Source: Actinomycetes bacterium (GTDB lineage Bacteria > Actinomycetota > Acidimicrobiia > Spongiisociales > UBA5794). From it: a DNA stretch of 32,568 bases. A model generated the notes under the pieces. It saw only the letters and a list, made by a program, of their open reading frames with translations. It was not told where the DNA came from and did no database searches. Below, piece after piece: positions 7,665 to 15,455 of the stretch. The stretch covers positions 1 to 32,568 of the forward strand of contig JAMBLJ010000151.1 in NCBI GenBank assembly GCA_023336815.1, read 5' to 3'. Both the position numbers and the translations under genes were made by a program. Within the stretch, counting starts at the first letter, position 1; every line of letters begins with the position of its first letter.

Positions 7665-7760
7665 GTGGCGTGGTATCCGTATCTCGCGCGCAGGCTTGCT
7701 GAACGTGAAGCGAACGTCGACCTCCTCGCCAGGGCAGCGCTCGGAAAATTGGAACTGTGA
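7665..7760 (+). CDS. Candidate 31-residue small ORF between proC and arsR
   Basis: A frame from GTG 7665 to TGA 7760 encodes a short, charged, amphipathic-looking peptide ('WYPYLARRLAEREANVDLLA' plus a short tail). It begins 9 nt after the proC stop, with a GGAG sequence about 13 nt upstream, and ends 2 nt before the arsR operator. Third-position base use is not unlike that of the neighbours. No family is recognised, and an ORF of this size can arise by chance, so this is a weak call. Confidence 0.22.
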   Translation: MAWYPYLARRLAEREANVDLLARAALGKLEL

Positions 7761-7762
7761 AT

Positions 7763-7785
7763 ATATGAGCAAGTATTCATATAAT
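7763..7785 (+). promoter_or_regulatory. ArsR/SmtB-type operator overlapping the arsR -10 box
   Basis: Inverted arms ATATGA (7763-7768) and TCATAT (7777-7782) are separated by GCAAGTAT. This is close to the ATATGA-n8-TCATAT operators known for zinc-sensing SmtB/CzrA-type repressors. A consensus -10, TATAAT (7780-7785), overlaps the right arm, so bound repressor would occlude RNA polymerase. The box is 7 nt from ATG 7793, which suggests a leaderless transcript. Confidence 0.75.
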
Positions 7786-7792
7786 GATGTCC

Positions 7793-8149
7793 ATGCCAGA
7801 ACAGCACCAGCATTCTCATACCATCGGCATCGATGTCGGCCGACTCCTTAACGAGGAGCAAGCGCATCTGCTCGCCGAACGATTCAAACTTCTCTCCGAT
7901 CCTCAACGTCTCCGTCTCGTGTACACGCTTGTCGAGGCCGGGGAGTTGTGTGTCGGGGCCATCGCCGAGGTGATCGGTTCTTCGGAATCGGCCACGAGCC
8001 ATCAGCTCCGCCAGCTGCGGCTTGCTGGTCTTGTGCGGTCCCGAAAGATCGGACGTGAGGTCCACTACGCAGTTGCCGACTCGCACGTCCGGCTGATTCT
8101 CGATGTGGCGATCGAGCACTATCTGCACGGCCACGAGGACCGATCATGA
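7793..8149 (+). CDS. ArsR/SmtB-family metal-responsive repressor
   Basis: A winged-helix repressor of about 118 residues. From ATG 7793 it reads 'MPEQHQHSHTIGIDVGRLL...', with a His-rich N-terminus; in-frame ATGs at 7784 and 7787 are also possible, but 7784 lies in the -10 box. The core 'LAERFKLLSDPQRLRLVYTL' is helix 1-2, 'ELCVGAIAEVIGSSESATSHQLRQL' is the recognition helix, and 'AGLVRSRKIGREVHYAV' the wing. The C-terminal 'DSHVRLILDVAIEHYLHGH' helix has Asp-x-His and His-x2-His-type spacing seen in alpha5 zinc-sensing sites. It overlaps the CDF exporter by 4 nt (ATGA). Role: derepress metal efflux when zinc or a similar ion is high. Metal identity is inferred. Confidence 0.93.
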   Translation: MPEQHQHSHTIGIDVGRLLNEEQAHLLAERFKLLSDPQRLRLVYTLVEAGELCVGAIAEVIGSSESATSHQLRQLRLAGLVRSRKIGREVHYAVADSHVRLILDVAIEHYLHGHEDRS

Positions 8150-9048
8150 GCGGGGGTCACGACCACGGAAGCCTTGGTTCGATCAAGCACGTCAAGCCTC
8201 TTGCCATCTCATTCGGTCTCGTCGCGTCGTTCGCCTTCGTCGAACTGATCGCAGGGATCGTCTCAGGTTCCCTTGCCCTTACGGCTGACGCGGGGCACAT
8301 GTTCACCGACGCCCTTGGATTGGGAATGGCCCTCGCCGCAGCACTCCTCGCCGGTCGGGTGCAGCCGAACGCCAAGCGCACGTTCGGACTCTTCAGGCTC
8401 GAGATCATGGCCGCCCTTGCCAATGCCGTGATCCTTCTCGGTGTTGCCACCTACGTGATCGTTGAGGCCATAGGGCGGTTCCGTTCACCTGTTGATGTCG
8501 AGCCAGGCCTCATGACGGCGGTTGCCATCGGTGGACTCATCATCAACGTCATAGCGTTCCGGCTCCTCCAGAAGGCTGCAGGTGAGTCCCTCAACATCGA
8601 AGGTGCGTTCCTCGAGGTGATCGGTGACATGCTTGCATCCGTCGGCGTGGTCATCGCTGGCGTCGTCATCATCGTCACCGGTTGGAGCGGGATCGATGCC
8701 GTGGTTGGTATCGCCATTGGACTGTTCATCATCCCTCGTGCGTTGAACCTTGCTCGCAAGGCCATACGCATCCTTATCGAGTCCGCACCAGATGGGGTCG
8801 ACGTCGATGAAGTTCGCACGTTGTTGCTCGATTTGCCCGAGGTACTCGAGGTGCACGACCTGCATGTTTGGACGCTCACATCAGAGATGAACACTGCTAC
8901 AGCACACATCGTGATCGACGATGGCATCGACCCTCATCCAACCCTCGATTCGGCACGCGATGTGCTCGCCAACCGATTCGGGATAGACCACGCGACGTTC
9001 CAGATCGAACCGGTGTCACATTCCGGCTGCGACGAACTGGCCTGGTAG
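8146..9048 (+). CDS. Cation diffusion facilitator (CDF) metal exporter
   Basis: A 300-residue inner-membrane metal/proton antiporter of the ZitB/CzcD type. Six membrane helices are visible, followed by a cytosolic domain from about residue 210 ('ILIESAPDGVDVDEVRTLL', 'VHDLHVWTLTSEMNTATAHIVID'). The TM2 site is canonical, His51-x3-Asp55 in 'LTADAGHMFTDALGL'. In TM5 the usual His-x3-Asp is Glu157-x3-Asp161 ('FLEVIGDMLAS'), which could change selectivity; I recall similar Glu forms in other actinobacteria. The His-rich N-terminus is short ('GGHDHG'). It is translationally coupled to the upstream ArsR regulator through an ATGA overlap, so expression should follow metal stress. A strong hairpin 18 nt after the stop ends the operon. 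Confidence 0.95.
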   Translation: MSGGHDHGSLGSIKHVKPLAISFGLVASFAFVELIAGIVSGSLALTADAGHMFTDALGLGMALAAALLAGRVQPNAKRTFGLFRLEIMAALANAVILLGVATYVIVEAIGRFRSPVDVEPGLMTAVAIGGLIINVIAFRLLQKAAGESLNIEGAFLEVIGDMLASVGVVIAGVVIIVTGWSGIDAVVGIAIGLFIIPRALNLARKAIRILIESAPDGVDVDEVRTLLLDLPEVLEVHDLHVWTLTSEMNTATAHIVIDDGIDPHPTLDSARDVLANRFGIDHATFQIEPVSHSGCDELAW

Positions 9049-9066
9049 ACCTCCTTCCGCCGGGTT

Positions 9067-9106
9067 TGGCGCTTCTCGCGGGAACATTTTCCCGCGAGAA
9101 GCGCCA
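9067..9106 (+). terminator. Perfect 18-bp-stem hairpin after the CDF gene
   Basis: Two perfectly complementary 18-nt arms (9067-9084 and 9089-9106) flank the loop CATT. The stem starts TGGCGCTTC and is closed by GGAA/TTCC. It lies between the arsR-CDF operon and the TPM-like gene. There is no U tract after it, so it is either a U-independent terminator or a mobile palindrome. Confidence 0.7.
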
Positions 9107-9123
9107 CAACAGTGAGCGTTGCG

Positions 9124-9129
9124 TACTCT
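9124..9129 (+). promoter_or_regulatory. Leaderless-type -10 box of the TPM-like gene
   Basis: TACTCT is 7 nt before ATG 9137, without a ribosome site between them. It lies 17 nt after the hairpin that ends the previous operon, so the two units look cleanly separated. Confidence 0.45.
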
Positions 9130-9136
9130 TCGGGTC

Positions 9137-10222
9137 ATGAAGGTCTTGCTTTCCCTCGTCGCCATAGCGTTCGTTGCAGCCGCGACACCGTCGGAAGTTG
9201 CTCCCGTGGTCGCAACCGACGGGTTCTTCATAGAAACGGGTGCTGACGCTACAGCGAACGTTGTCGGGACTGCGGTCGCCGATGCACGGTTTGCTGGCGG
9301 AGCTCTGTCGGTTGTGGTGCTCGCTGAAGAGCCGCCCTCGGGTGCCACCGTATACGCTGACGCGGTTCTTGATCGTCTCTCCTCATCGAGCGGGACAGTT
9401 CTCGTCGTTGGTCCCGAGACGGTCGGTTGGGCAGCAGCCAGCGATATCTGGACCAACGATCAACTCGATGCTGCGCTCGATGCCTCTCTTGGAGGGACCA
9501 CATCGGACGATGTGGTCGAGATCTTCGTTGCAGAGTTGATAGAACCCTCTGGTGGCGGTTCCTCCGGATTGCTTATCTTCCTCGGCTTCATCGTCGTGGT
9601 CGGTGGCGCAGTAGCACTCTTTATCGCGCGTGCATCGAAGCGCCAGCGTGAGGAAGCGGCGGCTCAAGTCGAGAAACTGCGAGCGACCGCACAGTTACAG
9701 ATCGATGCCATTGCCAACGACATTCTCGATCTCGAAGACGAGGTGAAGATGTCGGACGATGCCATCGTACAAGAGCACTACACGGCGGCCATCGACACGT
9801 ACACCGGTGCGAGCGAGAAGCTCGCCGGACTGTCCTCTGGCAGGGACATCGTCGATTTCGACTATGAGTTGGATGTCGCCGTATGGCGCCTCGACACAGC
9901 AGAGGCCATGCTGGATAGCAACCCACTTCCCGAGAAGCCGGCCCGGCCGCAGTATCAGCCCCCAACCGTCCAGACGCCAAGCCGTTCGACCGGATCGAGG
10001 GATGAACGTGGAACCAGCGCTCCGCTCCCCGAGTACAGACGCAGACCGCGGAGACGGTCGTCCTTTGGCGCCGCGGAGATGGCCGCAGCGGTGCTGGCAT
10101 CTCAGGCGATGCGGGGTATGGGGGGCGGCAGAGGCATGGGTGGCGGGAGGAGATCATCCTCTCGCTCGTCCGGCAGATCGTCCACACCCCGTATGCGTGG
10201 CGGCGGACGTCGGAGACGCTAG
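9137..10222 (+). CDS. Membrane-anchored TPM-like domain protein with basic RG-rich tail
   Basis: A 361-residue protein. The N-terminal hydrophobic segment (residues 1-17) looks like a signal peptide or anchor. Residues about 27-135 form an alpha/beta domain ('LSVVVLAEEPPSGATVYADA', 'TVLVVGPETVGWAA') that I read as TPM-like, related to the Rv1476 group; this is tentative. One clear membrane helix follows at about 147-167 ('LLIFLGFIVVVGGAVALFI'), then a charged coiled-coil-prone cytosolic region and a Pro-rich linker. The tail, from about residue 305, is very basic and Gly/Arg/Ser-rich ('RGMGGGRGMGGGRR'). pspA follows 96 bp downstream in the same direction. TPM-type proteins and PspA recur together in actinobacteria, so an envelope-stress role is inferred. 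Confidence 0.75.
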   Translation: MKVLLSLVAIAFVAAATPSEVAPVVATDGFFIETGADATANVVGTAVADARFAGGALSVVVLAEEPPSGATVYADAVLDRLSSSSGTVLVVGPETVGWAAASDIWTNDQLDAALDASLGGTTSDDVVEIFVAELIEPSGGGSSGLLIFLGFIVVVGGAVALFIARASKRQREEAAAQVEKLRATAQLQIDAIANDILDLEDEVKMSDDAIVQEHYTAAIDTYTGASEKLAGLSSGRDIVDFDYELDVAVWRLDTAEAMLDSNPLPEKPARPQYQPPTVQTPSRSTGSRDERGTSAPLPEYRRRPRRRSSFGAAEMAAAVLASQAMRGMGGGRGMGGGRRSSSRSSGRSSTPRMRGGGRRRR

Positions 10223-10280
10223 AAGCAGGCCATTCCTACACGGCGCTTCATCTCCTTCGATCATCGCTCCCGTTAGTATC

Positions 10281-10302
10281 GAGTCGAATACCTATCCGAC
10301 TC
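10281..10302. promoter_or_regulatory. Inverted repeat upstream of pspA
   Basis: Arms GAGTCG (10281-10286) and CGACTC (10297-10302) are separated by 10 nt that themselves begin and end with AT-rich steps. It lies 17 nt before the pspA ATG and just after TAGTAT (10274-10279), a possible -10. It could be an operator or a 5'-leader hairpin close to the ribosome site. Confidence 0.4.
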
Positions 10303-10318
10303 TCCTCCCGGGGGCGAC

Positions 10319-11104
10319 ATGTTCTCTCGTATCGTGGCCTACTTCAAGGCTCTGTTCACCACCACCGCTGAAAAGGCCATGGATCCCAAGATCGAGATCG
10401 AATCCGCGATCAACACGGCAAAGAAGCAGGATCAGGATCTTCGCAATCAAGCGGCAAAAGTCGTCGCCCACCGGACACAACTCGAGAGTCAGATCGACCG
10501 TGCTGCGGATGACGCCGGTGAATCCAGAGAGATGGCGAAGCAAGCGATCCTCAAAGCAGAAGAGGCCAGAACCGCTGGCGACATTGCAGGTGTAGACAAG
10601 TGGACTCAGGCAGCGCAGTCGATCGCGATGAAGCTCCAGGCTGCTGAGAACAACCTCGCGTCGCTCAAGGAACAGTACGGCGTCGCTCAAGCTCAGTCGG
10701 AGCAGGCGAAGGTATCTGTTCAGCAGAATGCGATGAAACTCCAGGAGCTCTCCGCACGCAGGATGGAACTCCTTGGCCAGCTCGAGCAGGCCAAGATGCA
10801 GGAGGCGGTGAACGACGCTGTCCAGACGATGTCGTCGTCCCTATCAGACAGCGGTCCGTCCCTCGACCAGGTAGAGCGAAAGATCGAGCAGCGCAAAGCT
10901 GAAGCGATGGCTCGAGCAGAACTCCACGAGGCAACGTCCGAAGGTGCCGAAGCGGAACTTCGAGCAGCGATCAACGTCTCACAGGCCGATGCCAAGCTCG
11001 ATGAACTACGGGCCGAGCTCGGTCTCTCCTCACCGACCGCACCTTCAGCTACCACACCTGAGCCAGAGGCACAGCCAGAGGCAGAGCCACCAGCCGGGTC
11101 GTAG
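10319..11104 (+). CDS. pspA: PspA/IM30 (ESCRT-III-like) membrane-stress protein
   Basis: A 261-residue peripheral membrane protein that polymerises on stressed membranes. The N-terminus 'MFSRIVAYFKALFTTTAEKAMDPKIEIE' is the amphipathic helix alpha0 plus the start of alpha1, as in IM30/PspA. From about residue 25 to 220 the protein is almost wholly charged alpha-helical coiled coil ('AQAQSEQAKVSVQQNAMKLQ'), typical of the family. The last ~25 residues are a Pro/Glu-rich, probably disordered tail that is not part of the core. It lies directly downstream of the TPM-like protein. A leader inverted repeat and TAGTAT box suggest it also has its own promoter. Confidence 0.92.
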   Translation: MFSRIVAYFKALFTTTAEKAMDPKIEIESAINTAKKQDQDLRNQAAKVVAHRTQLESQIDRAADDAGESREMAKQAILKAEEARTAGDIAGVDKWTQAAQSIAMKLQAAENNLASLKEQYGVAQAQSEQAKVSVQQNAMKLQELSARRMELLGQLEQAKMQEAVNDAVQTMSSSLSDSGPSLDQVERKIEQRKAEAMARAELHEATSEGAEAELRAAINVSQADAKLDELRAELGLSSPTAPSATTPEPEAQPEAEPPAGS

Positions 11105-11187
11105 CGCTCGAGGTGGGTCACGGAGAGAATCGGGACGGTGTGACGTTCCGTTTACAATCCTCCAAGGGCTAGGAGAAGGAGCGCCGA

Positions 11188-13347
11188 GTGACCGTGACCG
11201 ATGCTGGAACGGAGTCGAAGGTTTCGCAGCGAATCACGCTCTCCAAAGTCCTCGGCCTCATGGCGATCCTCTCTGTTCTTGGCACACTCGCGTTGTGGTG
11301 GCTCGGCTCACTGCCTGAAGAGCCACACTTTGCAGTCGGTCGTGAGGTATTCGGGAACATACCGGACCTCGTTGTTGCACTGTTCTATGTCGCCGTTGCC
11401 TCCTTTCTCGGAATTTCTATCGGTCTCTTCGCACAGCGCGCTCGCAACTGGGAGCGGGGGAGTTGGGAGAAGAGGTCCGGTGACTACAAGAGGCGTCTGC
11501 ATCGCTTCTTGCAGGGCGTCTCGATGCGTACCGTCATGGAGGACCCTGCGGCGGGACTCATGCATGCCCTCATGTACTACAGCTTCATCATCCTCTTCCT
11601 TGGAACGGTCACGCTCGAGATTGACCACCTGCTACCCGTTGGGTTCAAGTTCCTCCAAGGTGATATCTACCTCGGTTTCTCTTTCGTCCTCGATGCTGCT
11701 GCCGCAGCGTTTCTTGCTGGCATCGTATGGGCCGCGATCAGGCGCTACGGTGCGCGGCCGTGGCGAATCCGATCCAAGTCCCGTCCGGAGGATGCATGGA
11801 TCCTGTTCGTGCTCGCAGCGATCGGCGTCACAGGGATTCTTACCGAGGCGGTTCGTATCGCTCTCGAGGGTCAACCCGATTTCGAGAAATGGTCGTTCGT
11901 CGGATACCCGCTGTCGAACCTCTTCGCATCGTCGTCGGCAAGTGGTGTTCACCAGGCGATGTGGACCGCGCACGTCGTAGCGTTCCTGGCGTTTCTCGTG
12001 ATCCTGCCGACGACGAAGCTCAGACACATGGTCACGACTCCTGCCAACCTCGCTCTATCGGCGCGAGAGCGACCGAAGGGCGCGATGCGCGAGATGCCGA
12101 ACCTCATGGAGGCGACAGACATCGAAACAGTCGGTGCTTCCACGGTCGGCGAGTTCACATGGAAACAGCTCCTCGATACCGACGCTTGCACTATATGTGG
12201 CAGGTGCACTTCGGTATGTCCGGCGAATACAACAGGAAAGCCGCTCGACCCGAGAGAGATCGTTCTCAAGCTCGGAACTGTGGCTGCGATGTCCGCTGAA
12301 CCTCCGATATCTCCAGCTGTCGGTGTCGACGCGGCGATCACCGTGACGTCGGACAACGTCTTCCAATTGATAGCTCCCCAGGAGCTCTGGGCCTGTACAA
12401 CGTGCCGTGCGTGCGACGAGATCTGTCCCGCCGATATCGAGATCGTCGACAAGATCCTCGATATGCGTCGCTTTCTCTCGCTTATGGAAGCCGATTTCCC
12501 ATCCGAGCTCGGCAAGACGTATGTGTCGATGGAGAACTCGTCCAACCCGTACGGTGTCGACCAGACCACCCGTGGCGACTGGACCGACGAACTCGACTTC
12601 GACGTCAAGCGTCTCGGAGAACCCGGAGTGACTGCCGAGTACCTGATGTGGGTCGGCTGCGCGGGCTCTTTCGACGACCGGAACCGGAATGTCACGCTGG
12701 CGACCGCCAGGCTTCTCAACAAGGCTGGAGTCGATTTCGGGATCCTTGGTGCAAAGGAACTGTGCACGGGAGACCCGGCTCGGCGCACAGGAAACGAGTA
12801 CGTGTTTCAGGGTCTCGCTCTCCAAAATATCGAGACGCTGAACGACCTTGGTGTCATGAAGATCATCACGCAATGTCCCCACTGCTTCAACACGCTCGGG
12901 AACGAGTACCCGCAGTTCGGCGGTGAGTACGAGGTCATCCACCATTCAGAGATGCTCAGCGAACTCGTCGAAGAGGGGCGTCTTACCCCGACCTCGTCTG
13001 GCGAGACGATCGTCTTCCATGATCCGTGCTACCTCGGACGTCACAACGACACCTTTCTTTCGCCCAGAACCATCGTGGATGCAACAGGAGTTCGCGTCGA
13101 GATGAAACGAAACGGCACGAACTCCTTCTGCTGTGGTGCTGGCGGAGGCAAGTTCTGGTTCGAGGAGCACACGGGCAAAAAGGTAAATATCGATAGGACT
13201 GAGGAGGCGGTCGCCACCGGTGCCGACGTGATCGCCACAGGGTGTCCGTTCTGTTATGTGATGCTCGATGATGGCGTGAAGGAAATCGGTGTCGACGAAC
13301 AGGTTGTTGTGCAGGACCTCGCGATGCTCCTTGATGAACGCACATAG
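11188..13347 (+). CDS. etfD: EtfD-like membrane Fe-S oxidoreductase (ETF to menaquinone), HdrD/NarI-type fusion
   Basis: A 719-residue protein. The N-terminal ~285 residues hold about six membrane helices resembling the nitrate reductase gamma (NarI) fold. Two [4Fe-4S] motifs follow: 'CTICGRCTSVCP' near residue 334 and 'CTTCRACDEICP' near 403. The C-terminal half carries CCG-type cluster motifs: 'CPHCFNTLG' near 562, 'CYLGRHN' near 614, 'CCGAGGGKFW' near 648 and 'GCPFCYVML' near 686. This layout matches mycobacterial EtfD (Rv0338c), which carries electrons from ETF to the quinone pool in beta-oxidation; HdrD-like reductases share the C-terminal half. GTG 11188 has an AGGAG-type site upstream, and TACAAT (11153-11158) is a possible -10. 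It probably serves the acyl-CoA dehydrogenase encoded at 2065. The CPA2 antiporter follows after 15 nt. Confidence 0.88.
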   Translation: MTVTDAGTESKVSQRITLSKVLGLMAILSVLGTLALWWLGSLPEEPHFAVGREVFGNIPDLVVALFYVAVASFLGISIGLFAQRARNWERGSWEKRSGDYKRRLHRFLQGVSMRTVMEDPAAGLMHALMYYSFIILFLGTVTLEIDHLLPVGFKFLQGDIYLGFSFVLDAAAAAFLAGIVWAAIRRYGARPWRIRSKSRPEDAWILFVLAAIGVTGILTEAVRIALEGQPDFEKWSFVGYPLSNLFASSSASGVHQAMWTAHVVAFLAFLVILPTTKLRHMVTTPANLALSARERPKGAMREMPNLMEATDIETVGASTVGEFTWKQLLDTDACTICGRCTSVCPANTTGKPLDPREIVLKLGTVAAMSAEPPISPAVGVDAAITVTSDNVFQLIAPQELWACTTCRACDEICPADIEIVDKILDMRRFLSLMEADFPSELGKTYVSMENSSNPYGVDQTTRGDWTDELDFDVKRLGEPGVTAEYLMWVGCAGSFDDRNRNVTLATARLLNKAGVDFGILGAKELCTGDPARRTGNEYVFQGLALQNIETLNDLGVMKIITQCPHCFNTLGNEYPQFGGEYEVIHHSEMLSELVEEGRLTPTSSGETIVFHDPCYLGRHNDTFLSPRTIVDATGVRVEMKRNGTNSFCCGAGGGKFWFEEHTGKKVNIDRTEEAVATGADVIATGCPFCYVMLDDGVKEIGVDEQVVVQDLAMLLDERT

Positions 13348-13362
13348 AAGACAACGCCACGA

Positions 13363-15384
13363 ATGATCGGCACCGTTGAGTTCGCTCTCCTCATCCTCCT
13401 GATCATCATCCTGGCGGGACCGCTGCTCGCCGAGAGGTTCGGGTTCCCCGGGTTGATCGGGTTGATCTTCCTCGGCATGGTCGCCGGGCCGTTCATGCTG
13501 GGCCTCCTGCGTACAGGGGGATTAGTTTCAGATCTAGGAGATGTCGGGCTCCTCTATCTGATGTTCCTTGCCGGTCTCTCGTTCAACGTGCGGGCGTTCA
13601 TGGAGAACCGATCGAACGCACTCGTCTACGGACTGCTCGGGTTCTTCATACCTTTCTTGCTCAGCTATTACTTCGCGTTGACAGTGGCCGAGACGGGTGT
13701 TCTTGCTGCCGCCCTTATCGGGGCGATGTGGGCGTCGAATACGCTCGTCGCCTATCCCGAGGTTCTGTCGGCCGGGCTTCAAAACAACCGTGCGGTGAGC
13801 GCGGCCGTTTCGGCCGGTGTTGTTGCAGACCTCCTCTCGCTCACCGTCCTCGGCATCGTGACATCGACAGCCGTCATCGATATCGATTCCGGAATAGGTG
13901 TTCACGCAACCGTTGAGAATCCATCATTGCCACTGTGGCTCGGATTGCCTCTGATCGTTGTTTTCACTCTCTGGGTCCTTCCGAAGATCGCCGACTGGTT
14001 CTTTGTCAAGATCGGCCATACACGGACACAAAGGTTCGTGTTCGCACTCGCCGGCATGGCCGCTGGTTCGACGATCGCTTTGCTTGGTGGAGTCGAGGGT
14101 CTGATCGGAGCCTTCCTTGCCGGTCTTGGCCTCAACAGCATCATCCCCGCACGGAGCTCGCTGATGGAGCGTCTGGATTTCGTTGGCGGTGCCATCTTCG
14201 TTCCGGCATTCCTGGTCTCGATCGGGTTCGCGATCGACCCGCGAGCCATGTTCAATCTCGACACCATCCTTCTCTCTCTGCTCTTCACCGGTCTCGTCGT
14301 CTTCGGAAAGACGCTCGCAGCGGTCATCACAGGAGCGATCTTCAAGTTATCGATGATGGAGATCGGGCTCATGGCATCCTTGAGCACGGGCCAAGCCGCG
14401 TCGACACTGGCGATCGCCCAGGTTGGGGCGTCGCTTGGTCTCTTCGGGACGAATGTTGTGAATGCATCGATACTCACCGTGGTAGCGACGGCTTTCATCA
14501 CGTCCTATGGAACACGATTCTTCATCGGACGTGTCGATCGGCCACCCGTTGAGGTGGCGACACTTGGAGAGAACGTTCTGGTCGATGTCCGGGCGCTCGG
14601 TTCGGATCTGGACCTGTCCATGGCGGTCGCTGGGGCTATAGCGCGGGTCGACGGTGGTGTCGTCAAGCCCTATCTGATCCCGTCGAAGGGTCAGGTGGCT
14701 GTAGCGCGAGCGCAGATTGCACTTGCGGTTGATGCGCTCGCCGCGACGGGGCACGATGGTGACGGAGAGATCAGGATCGATTCGAGCTTTGCATCGGGGA
14801 CACTTGAACTCGAAGAGGAGGTCGATGCAAGTCTCACGATCGTGACATTGCGTGGCCCTCAGGCTGGCACACAGTTCCTGTTCGGAAACGAGGTCGACCT
14901 CGTGGGCGAAGGATCGAGCTCACCGACTATCGCGGTCAGGCTTATTCGACCGTGGTCGAGGGTGCTCGTGTTCACAGGCGACCTGTCGAACGATTGGCAT
15001 TCCGAGGACGCACTGCTGGCCCTCGAAATCGCAAGGAGAGTGAGATCCGTTGTCGAAACGGATCTGGTTGTTGCTACTGATGCCCCATCGCTCGTCGCTG
15101 AGAAGTTCTCGAAACCGAGCGAAGCGGAGGTCGTTGAGCAACCATCTCGTCGTCGTGTGGCCGTTGGGCTCATCGAGACGAACGACCTCGTGATCGCCCC
15201 AGCGCATGCCGTCATCGCTGCACGTTCGATCGGATCATGGCGATCATCGGGACGCCTCAAGGACGCGTCACTGATGATCGTTGGTGGTCCTCATCGTCTC
15301 TCCGTCGGCGGTTCGTCGATCCGTCGCAATCTCCATGGCATCGTGGACGATACAGAAGCGACGCGGGAGGTTGCCAGCCCCTGA
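13363..15384 (+). CDS. CPA2-family cation/proton antiporter with C-terminal USP-like region
   Basis: A 673-residue membrane protein. The first ~390 residues contain about 12 membrane helices with the Na+/H+ exchanger fold ('PGLIGLIFLGMVAGPFMLG', 'LLYLMFLAGLSFNVRAF'). The ion-site helix reads 'AAVSAGVVADLLSLTVLG'; the second acidic residue is kept, but the first position is Ala where electrogenic members have Asp. 'ASLSTGQAASTLAIAQVG' is the conserved late transmembrane block. The soluble C-terminal ~280 residues lack a TrkA-N nucleotide motif and look more like degenerate universal-stress-protein repeats. Ion specificity (Na+ or K+) is not resolved. It lies 15 nt after the EtfD-like gene and is probably cotranscribed. 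Confidence 0.88.
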   Translation: MIGTVEFALLILLIIILAGPLLAERFGFPGLIGLIFLGMVAGPFMLGLLRTGGLVSDLGDVGLLYLMFLAGLSFNVRAFMENRSNALVYGLLGFFIPFLLSYYFALTVAETGVLAAALIGAMWASNTLVAYPEVLSAGLQNNRAVSAAVSAGVVADLLSLTVLGIVTSTAVIDIDSGIGVHATVENPSLPLWLGLPLIVVFTLWVLPKIADWFFVKIGHTRTQRFVFALAGMAAGSTIALLGGVEGLIGAFLAGLGLNSIIPARSSLMERLDFVGGAIFVPAFLVSIGFAIDPRAMFNLDTILLSLLFTGLVVFGKTLAAVITGAIFKLSMMEIGLMASLSTGQAASTLAIAQVGASLGLFGTNVVNASILTVVATAFITSYGTRFFIGRVDRPPVEVATLGENVLVDVRALGSDLDLSMAVAGAIARVDGGVVKPYLIPSKGQVAVARAQIALAVDALAATGHDGDGEIRIDSSFASGTLELEEEVDASLTIVTLRGPQAGTQFLFGNEVDLVGEGSSSPTIAVRLIRPWSRVLVFTGDLSNDWHSEDALLALEIARRVRSVVETDLVVATDAPSLVAEKFSKPSEAEVVEQPSRRRVAVGLIETNDLVIAPAHAVIAARSIGSWRSSGRLKDASLMIVGGPHRLSVGGSSIRRNLHGIVDDTEATREVASP

Positions 15385-15441
15385 CGTACGTGAACGCCAG
15401 GCTCCGCTCGGTGCCGAATGCCAACTGTGGCCACGTATTGC

Positions 15442-15447
15442 TAGCTT
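15442..15447 (+). promoter_or_regulatory. Leaderless-type -10 box of pheA
   Basis: TAGCTT is 8 nt before ATG 15456 and no ribosome site is visible. It is a weaker match than the other boxes of this type in the window. Confidence 0.3.
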
Positions 15448-15455
15448 CCTGACCC

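Noticed and set aside
12055-12945. 296- and 279-codon minus-strand frames under the EtfD-like gene
   Set aside because: They overlap cysteine-motif coding sequence on the plus strand and show no coherent domain.
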